Assembly (NCBI GenBank): GCA_046520405.1
Contig: JBKGHI010000330.1
Coordinates: 1-8,533, forward strand
DNA length: 8,533 nt
Origin: Myxococcus sp046520405
Lineage (GTDB): Bacteria > Myxococcota > Myxococcia > Myxococcales > Myxococcaceae
Direction of reading: 5' to 3'
The position numbers were made by a program, and so were the translations under genes. How positions within the stretch are numbered: position 1 is the stretch's first letter; every line of letters begins with the position of its first letter. Below, one piece after another: positions 7,357 through 8,533 of this stretch. The notes below the pieces were generated by a model. That model was not told the DNA's origin. It was given only the letters and a program-made list of their open reading frames with translations, and did not search any database.

Positions 7357-7695
7357 TTGAGCTTCTGGGACCGCATCAAGCCCGCTCCCCAAGCCGTCAC
7401 CGCGACGGACGCGCAGTTGTCCTCGGATGGCGCGCGCCTGGAGCTGTCATGGGACGACGGGGTGAAGTCGGGCGCCGCCGCGCAGGTGCTGCGCCAGCAG
7501 TGCCCCTGCGCCGCGTGCGTGGACGAATGGACGAACAAGCGGACGCTGGACCCGACGAAGGTCCCCGCCGACCTGCGCATCCGGCAGGTGCAGCCCGTGG
7601 GCAACTACGCGCTGGCGTTCAGCTTCAGCGACGGCCACACCACCGGCATCTATCCCTGGCAGCTGCTGCGCGAAGTCACCCAGCCCAAGGCCTGA
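7357..7695 (+). CDS. DUF971 / GBBH-like N-terminal domain protein
   Basis: A 112-aa single-domain protein of the DUF971 family, the same fold as the N-terminal domain of gamma-butyrobetaine hydroxylase and a domain found in some HCF101/Mrp-type proteins. Family features are LELSWDDG (28-35), LRQQCPCAACVDEW (45-58) and the VGNYALAFSFSDGHTTGIYP region (81-100). C49, C51, C54 and H94 match in spacing the three-Cys, one-His zinc site of human BBOX1, so zinc binding is likely. No oxygenase domain is present, and the function of the stand-alone protein is not established. The start is TTG, supported by AAGG (7346-7349) 7 nt upstream and by a family-like N-terminus. It lies 56 bp after the HD-GYP gene and 7 bp before the kinase gene, so it may be translated with either. 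Confidence 0.9.
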   Translation: MSFWDRIKPAPQAVTATDAQLSSDGARLELSWDDGVKSGAAAQVLRQQCPCAACVDEWTNKRTLDPTKVPADLRIRQVQPVGNYALAFSFSDGHTTGIYPWQLLREVTQPKA

Positions 7696-7702
7696 GCGCC
7701 CC

Positions 7703-8533
7703 GTGAACGAACGCTACCGGCTCGTTCGTCCGCTGGCCTCTGGAGGCATGGCGGAGCTCTTCCTCGGCGTCGCGCGCGGCGCGGAGGGGTTCGAGCGGCC
7801 GGTGGCCATCAAGCGGGTGTTGCCCCACCTGGCGCGCGAGCCGGACATCGCGCGCATGTTCCTGGCCGAGGCGCGGCTGGCCACGCTGCTCCAGCACCAG
7901 AACATCGCCACCGTCTACGACGTGGGGCAGGGCCCCGAGGGGCTCTTCCTGGTGATGGAGCTGGTGGACGGGTGGGACTTGGGCGTGCTGCTGCGCTCGG
8001 CCACGCGCCGGGGCGTGCGCTTCCCGCCGCAGCTGGCCGCCTTCATCGTCCACCAGGCCCTGGCGGGGCTCGGCCATGCCTACCGCAAGGTGCATGACGG
8101 GCGGCCGGTGATGGTGGCCCACCGCGACGTGTCGCCCTCCAACATCCTGGTGTCGCGCGAGGGCGAGGTGAAGCTGACGGACTTCGGCATCGCGCGGATG
8201 GCCGGCCCGGCGCACACCGCTCCCGGCGTCTTCCGGGGGAAGGAGGCGTACACCGCGCCCGAGGTGCTGCAAGGCGCGCCCGCCACCGCCGCCAGCGACC
8301 AGTTCTCCCTGGGCATCGTCTTCTACGAGCTGCTCACGGGGCGGCATCCGTTCCACGACGAGAAGGACGCGAGCGCGGTGGCCTACGCCATCCTGACGCG
8401 GCCGCTGGAGCCGCCGCAGGGCGTGCCCGCGCCGCTGGCGGGTGCCGTCATGCGCATGCTGGCGCGAGCGCCTCAGGAGCGCTTCCAGTCGCCGGAGTCA
8501 CTGGCCGACGGCTTCGCCCGATGGCTGGCCCAG
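7703..8533 (+). CDS. Serine/threonine protein kinase, N-terminal kinase domain (cut by window edge)
   Basis: The reading frame is open from GTG 7703 to the window end, 277 codons, covering nearly all of a Hanks-type kinase domain that starts at residue 1. Visible motifs are the Gly-rich loop LASGGMAELFLG (11-22), VAIK with Lys37, helix-C Glu56 (FLAEARLA), catalytic loop HRDVSPSN (140-147; Asp142, Asn147), DFG (160-162) and APE (186-188). The usual Lys two residues after the catalytic Asp is Ser144, a variant common in myxobacterial Pkn kinases; all metal and ATP ligands are present, so it should be active. There is no N-terminal membrane segment. Any C-terminal sensor, TM or repeat region lies beyond the window. 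The start has only a weak AAGG 12 nt upstream and lies 7 bp after DUF971, suggesting translational coupling. Confidence 0.93.
   Translation, partial: MNERYRLVRPLASGGMAELFLGVARGAEGFERPVAIKRVLPHLAREPDIARMFLAEARLATLLQHQNIATVYDVGQGPEGLFLVMELVDGWDLGVLLRSATRRGVRFPPQLAAFIVHQALAGLGHAYRKVHDGRPVMVAHRDVSPSNILVSREGEVKLTDFGIARMAGPAHTAPGVFRGKEAYTAPEVLQGAPATAASDQFSLGIVFYELLTGRHPFHDEKDASAVAYAILTRPLEPPQGVPAPLAGAVMRMLARAPQERFQSPESLADGFARWLAQ

Overview
The window looks like chromosome from a myxobacterium, most likely Myxococcaceae (Myxococcus or a close relative). The evidence is very high GC with G/C-rich third codon positions, an IF2 that begins MSKKRVHEIAKEL and runs into a long Pro/Ala/Glu/Val-rich region, and a Ser/Thr kinase whose catalytic loop reads HRDVSPSN, a variant common in myxobacteria. 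The genus is inferred from remembered protein sequence, not from a search.

Left part, minus strand (3125 down to 1): the conserved transcription/translation operon rimP - nusA - ylxR - infB. infB is cut by the window edge after about 146 codons. Centre (3126-3333): a 208-bp divergent intergenic region. On the rimP side it holds a near-ideal intrinsic-terminator hairpin with a U tract that lies upstream of the rimP start, so it is probably a leader attenuator. Next to it are a second inverted repeat and a symmetric -10-like octamer, GTTATAAC.

Right part, plus strand (3334-8533): first a Nit1-type nitrilase-superfamily amidase broken by a one-base frameshift. Then comes a tightly packed set: a FecR-domain lipoprotein; a secreted LysM / FecR-like / FN3-like protein, also broken by a one-base frameshift; and a membrane sensor with a Cache-like periplasmic region, HAMP and a canonical HD-GYP phosphodiesterase domain. 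These are followed by a small DUF971 (GBBH-like N-terminal) zinc-site protein and the N-terminal 277 codons of a Ser/Thr protein kinase that runs off the right edge.

How the genes work together: the minus-strand operon supplies ribosome maturation (RimP), transcription elongation/termination control (NusA), an RNA-binding factor (YlxR) and initiation factor IF2. A terminator-like leader is the sort of element through which NusA could control its own operon. On the plus strand, the spacing of FecR lipoprotein, LysM/FN3 protein and Cache-HD-GYP suggests an envelope-sensing module feeding cyclic-dinucleotide turnover; this is inference from gene order. The two frameshifts are of the same kind (one base missing at C-rich sites) and lie about 1.7 kb apart, so sequencing or assembly error must be excluded before either gene is called dead.
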